Shown: positions 40,161-41,910 of the stretch, in pieces
Layout: every line of letters begins with the position of its first letter
How positions within the stretch are numbered: position 1 is the stretch's first letter
From: Obelidium mucronatum
Lineage: Eukaryota; Chytridiomycota; Chytridiomycetes; Chytridiales; Chytriomycetaceae
NCBI GenBank assembly: GCA_025765595.1
Contig: JAIVFH010000235.1
Location: forward strand, 1-41,910
Direction of reading: 5' to 3'
DNA: 41,910 nt
Notes under the pieces: generated by a model
Told to the model about the DNA's origin: nothing
Database searches by the model: none
The model's input: only the letters and a program-made list of their open reading frames with translations
Program-made: the position numbers and the translations under genes

Positions 40161-40836
40161 CTAGACGCCGACTTCTTTATCTCAAATCCTCATAAGTGGC
40201 TGTATGTTCCTCGTGGGTGTGCCATCTTGTACGTGAAAAAGGAATTGCAAGAATTTATGGTTCACCCACTGGCGAATACCCCAGTCCAGGGAAACTGGAG
40301 AAGCGCGTTTACTTGGTACATTCACTATTTATCTTTTATTTTTGATTTCTCAGTATTAAAATACAGGCCTGGAACTACCGATGTGAGCAACTTTTTGAGT
40401 GCTTCGGCCTCTGTCGCATTCAGGGAATCGATAGGAGGAGAAGCTGCGATCATGAACTATTGCCATAATTTAGCAATCAATGGCGGTAGAATTGTTGCCG
40501 AAAAACTCGGTACGACCGTGTTGCTAGGCACTGGAGACTTAGGGTCGCGACGAATTGGGGATGACTACTATTCTGCAATGGTGAACGTGCAGCTTCCGTG
40601 GACAAAACATATCTCCGATCGAGGTGGCGATTCTTTCCTAGGGGGGCTCAAGGAGACTCTGATGAGGGAACACAAAATCGCAATCGTTGTCTTTCAACAT
40701 GGGACAAAATGGTGGGTCCGTCTCTCAGCTCAAGTTTATCTGAATCAGGCAGATTTTGAAAATGTCGGAGAAACCTTGAGGATTATTTTGGGAGTTGAAT
40801 AAATAAAGAGGATTTGTTTTGCTCCACCTGACACTC

Positions 40837-41338
40837 ATGCGCCAAACGCAACATTCAATTTCAATGCACTCCATCATTACAGTTGTCTTGTTCCATTTGA
40901 ACACTTTGTTCAGCTCGAAACGGGCGGTCGCAAATCCTGATTTCTATGAGAGAATCAACAGATTAATGACTGACACGAATCTCTGCAACGCGATAGTGTT
41001 CATAGCCATGTTCTATCTTACGCGTTTTTGGCATGAATGTGATGTTGAAATAGATGTAGACAACGATACGCAGTATGAGTTGCTAGTGGTAGCACTGGTC
41101 ATCAGTTGTAAGGTAACCAAAGTATCAAAACAACTGTAATCCCTAAAACTTGAATTAATTAAATTAGATTCATGATGATGATCGTTACACGAATTTAGTT
41201 TGGTCGGAAGTTAGTGGAATCGATTTATTCCAACTGAACGAGCTGGAAAGAGAGTTTTTGGAGATAATTGATTACAGAGTACACGTGAATGTGGATGTGT
41301 ATGAAGAAATGACACGGGATATTGCGAAACTGAATTGA
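40837..41338 (+). CDS. Cyclin-box protein (Pho80/Pcl-like), 148 aa
   Basis: Exons 40837-41112 and 41168-41338 (intron 55 nt, phase 0). ATG at 40837, only 34 bp after the aminotransferase stop. The text follows an N-terminal cyclin box: NLCNAIVFIAMFYLTRFW, YELLVVALVISCKI, DDDRYTNLVWSEVSGID, LNELEREFLEIIDYRVHVN. The 'CK..DDxxYTN..W.EVSGI...LN.LE.EFL..IDY' block is characteristic of Pho80-type fungal cyclins that partner a Pho85-like kinase. Shorter than most; the N-terminus may extend upstream through an exon I did not find, or the gene may be minimal. Location between two aminotransferase copies looks fortuitous. Confidence 0.72.
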
Positions 41339-41395
41339 GTCTTGATGATTTGCGGAACGGAACGGATAAAGTTAAAATTGTGCATAACAGTAAAC

Positions 41396-41910
41396 ATGAC
41401 CTTCGACGGCCCTCCGCCGGCCTTTGGCAGCAAAGAAATGCGCGCTCACTTTAGCCTTGATCCAAAGTACATCGCGACCAACCACGGCTCGTTTGGCGCT
41501 GCGCCAAAACTTGTCATTGAAGAGCGTATCAAGCAAATGCTTTACATTGAGCACAATCCCGACACATTCTGCAAAATTGACTACGACGGAGTGCTGGACA
41601 AGGCGCTCGAACCTGTGGCAAAGATTTGTGGGTTGGACGATGTGAGCGAGATTGTATTCACTGTCAACGCAACAACAGGAGTGAATGCTGTGCTTCGGTA
41701 CGGCATCGAATTTCTTTGCATTCTATTTGATACTAATACGCTAGGCTATAACAGATCACTTAAACAAATTTTGACTGCGACTGGTCGATATCCAAAGCCG
41801 CCTTCGATCAAAGCCCAAAAGATCCTTTTTCTGTCCACTGTTTATGGAAACGTACTTAACGCGATTAATTACACCGCGATAAATGATCAGTTTGTTCCGC
41901 TTCAGCTGGA
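41396..41910 (+). CDS. Class V PLP-dependent aminotransferase (paralogue 2), partial at window end
   Basis: Exon 1 41396-41697 and exon 2 from 41755 to the window edge (intron 57 nt, phase 2). Reads MTFDGPPPAFGSKEM, NHGSFGAAPKLVIEE, HNPDTFCKIDYD, LDKALEPVAKICGL, VSEIVFTVNATTGVNAVL, ILFLSTVYGNVLNAINYTA: the same blocks as the broken gene at 36309. The intron falls after the corresponding VLK/VLR SLKQ, shifted by four codons relative to paralogue 1. No damage seen in the visible 152 codons. The PLP-binding half is beyond the window. Confidence 0.85.
   Translation, partial: MTFDGPPPAFGSKEMRAHFSLDPKYIATNHGSFGAAPKLVIEERIKQMLYIEHNPDTFCKIDYDGVLDKALEPVAKICGLDDVSEIVFTVNATTGVNAVLRYGIEFLCILFDTNTLGYNRSLKQILTATGRYPKPPSIKAQKILFLSTVYGNVLNAINYTAINDQFVPLQL

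Larger units (their letters stand above)
36309..40802 (+). pseudogene. Class V PLP-dependent aminotransferase (paralogue 1), split by a ~3.1-kb insertion
   Basis: Left part: exons 36309-36614 and 36678-37048. Right part: about 40160-40315 and 40367-40802. The N-terminal half is a normal fold-type I start (NNGSFGAIPKIVQD, VDDIVFVGNTLTGVN, IMSSTYTHVYGAVKY, CVDGAQAIGQIPLDLTK with the PLP-ring Asp). The sequence then leaves the family, and a TAA closes the frame at 37096-37098. About 3.1 kb later the family resumes at GLDADFFISNPHKWLYVPRG, with the PLP lysine in PHKW, then WPGTTDVSNFLSA and a normal C-terminus. No splice donor is available at the left break, so the gene is very probably dead. The family includes isopenicillin-N epimerase-like and cysteine-desulfurase-like enzymes; the substrate is not predictable. 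A second, related gene begins at 41396. Confidence 0.85.

Overview
The window looks like nuclear DNA of a fungus, most likely an early-diverging one such as a chytrid. Genes are compact with many introns, most 45-90 nt, carrying GTRNGT-like donors. The gene set is fungal or opisthokont: ribosomal protein uS11, deoxyhypusine hydroxylase, a TFIP11/Ntr1-type splicing factor, a WIP/verprolin-type WH2 protein, a membrane GT2 glycosyltransferase, a voltage-gated proton channel and a GPI-anchored GH26. The species assignment is inference.

Layout. (1) 1-10264: a secreted/type I membrane protein gene (104-865) is followed by a broken paralogue. Between the paralogue's two pieces lies an 8.86-kb CACTA-like DNA transposon (1210-10066). 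It has near-identical 38-bp terminal inverted repeats flanked by TA, subterminal arrays of an AAAATATTTT palindrome, a minus-strand transposase of 1063 aa in four exons, and a divergently transcribed second gene. The first exon of that second gene has been hit by an intact-looking hAT element (5262-8321, 8-bp target duplication ATGCCATC) with its own 842-aa transposase. The three nested layers can be ordered in time.

(2) 10589-20429: uS11; two tandem paralogues with an R-SNARE-like segment and two membrane segments separated by a proline/glycine-rich loop; a verprolin-like gene and a FAM210/DUF1279-like gene whose start codons face away from each other only 44 bp apart; and a 1112-aa mostly disordered single-pass membrane protein.

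(3) 20430-22983: a gene-poor stretch with decayed fragments, including a partial copy of the FAM210-like gene and two fragments of one other gene in opposite orientation.

(4) 22984-36108: GT2 glycosyltransferase (with a strikingly GC-rich first exon and an intron full of short GC-rich palindromes), Hv1-type proton channel, deoxyhypusine hydroxylase, TFIP11-like splicing factor, GH26 glycosidase, and a protein joining a TIR-like 'SHSW...RAWCVFE' domain to TPR repeats.

(5) 36309-41910: a class V aminotransferase gene split by about 3.1 kb of inserted DNA containing a decayed Ty1/copia polyprotein and three identical 195-bp tandem repeats, then a cyclin-like gene, then the start of a second aminotransferase paralogue that runs off the window.

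The housekeeping genes do not form a pathway. The links visible here are tandem paralogy (membrane protein, SNARE-like, aminotransferase) and the repeated use of genes as insertion targets. Coordinates of spliced genes are given as exon lists; splice sites were chosen by reading, checked by phase, and not by transcript data.
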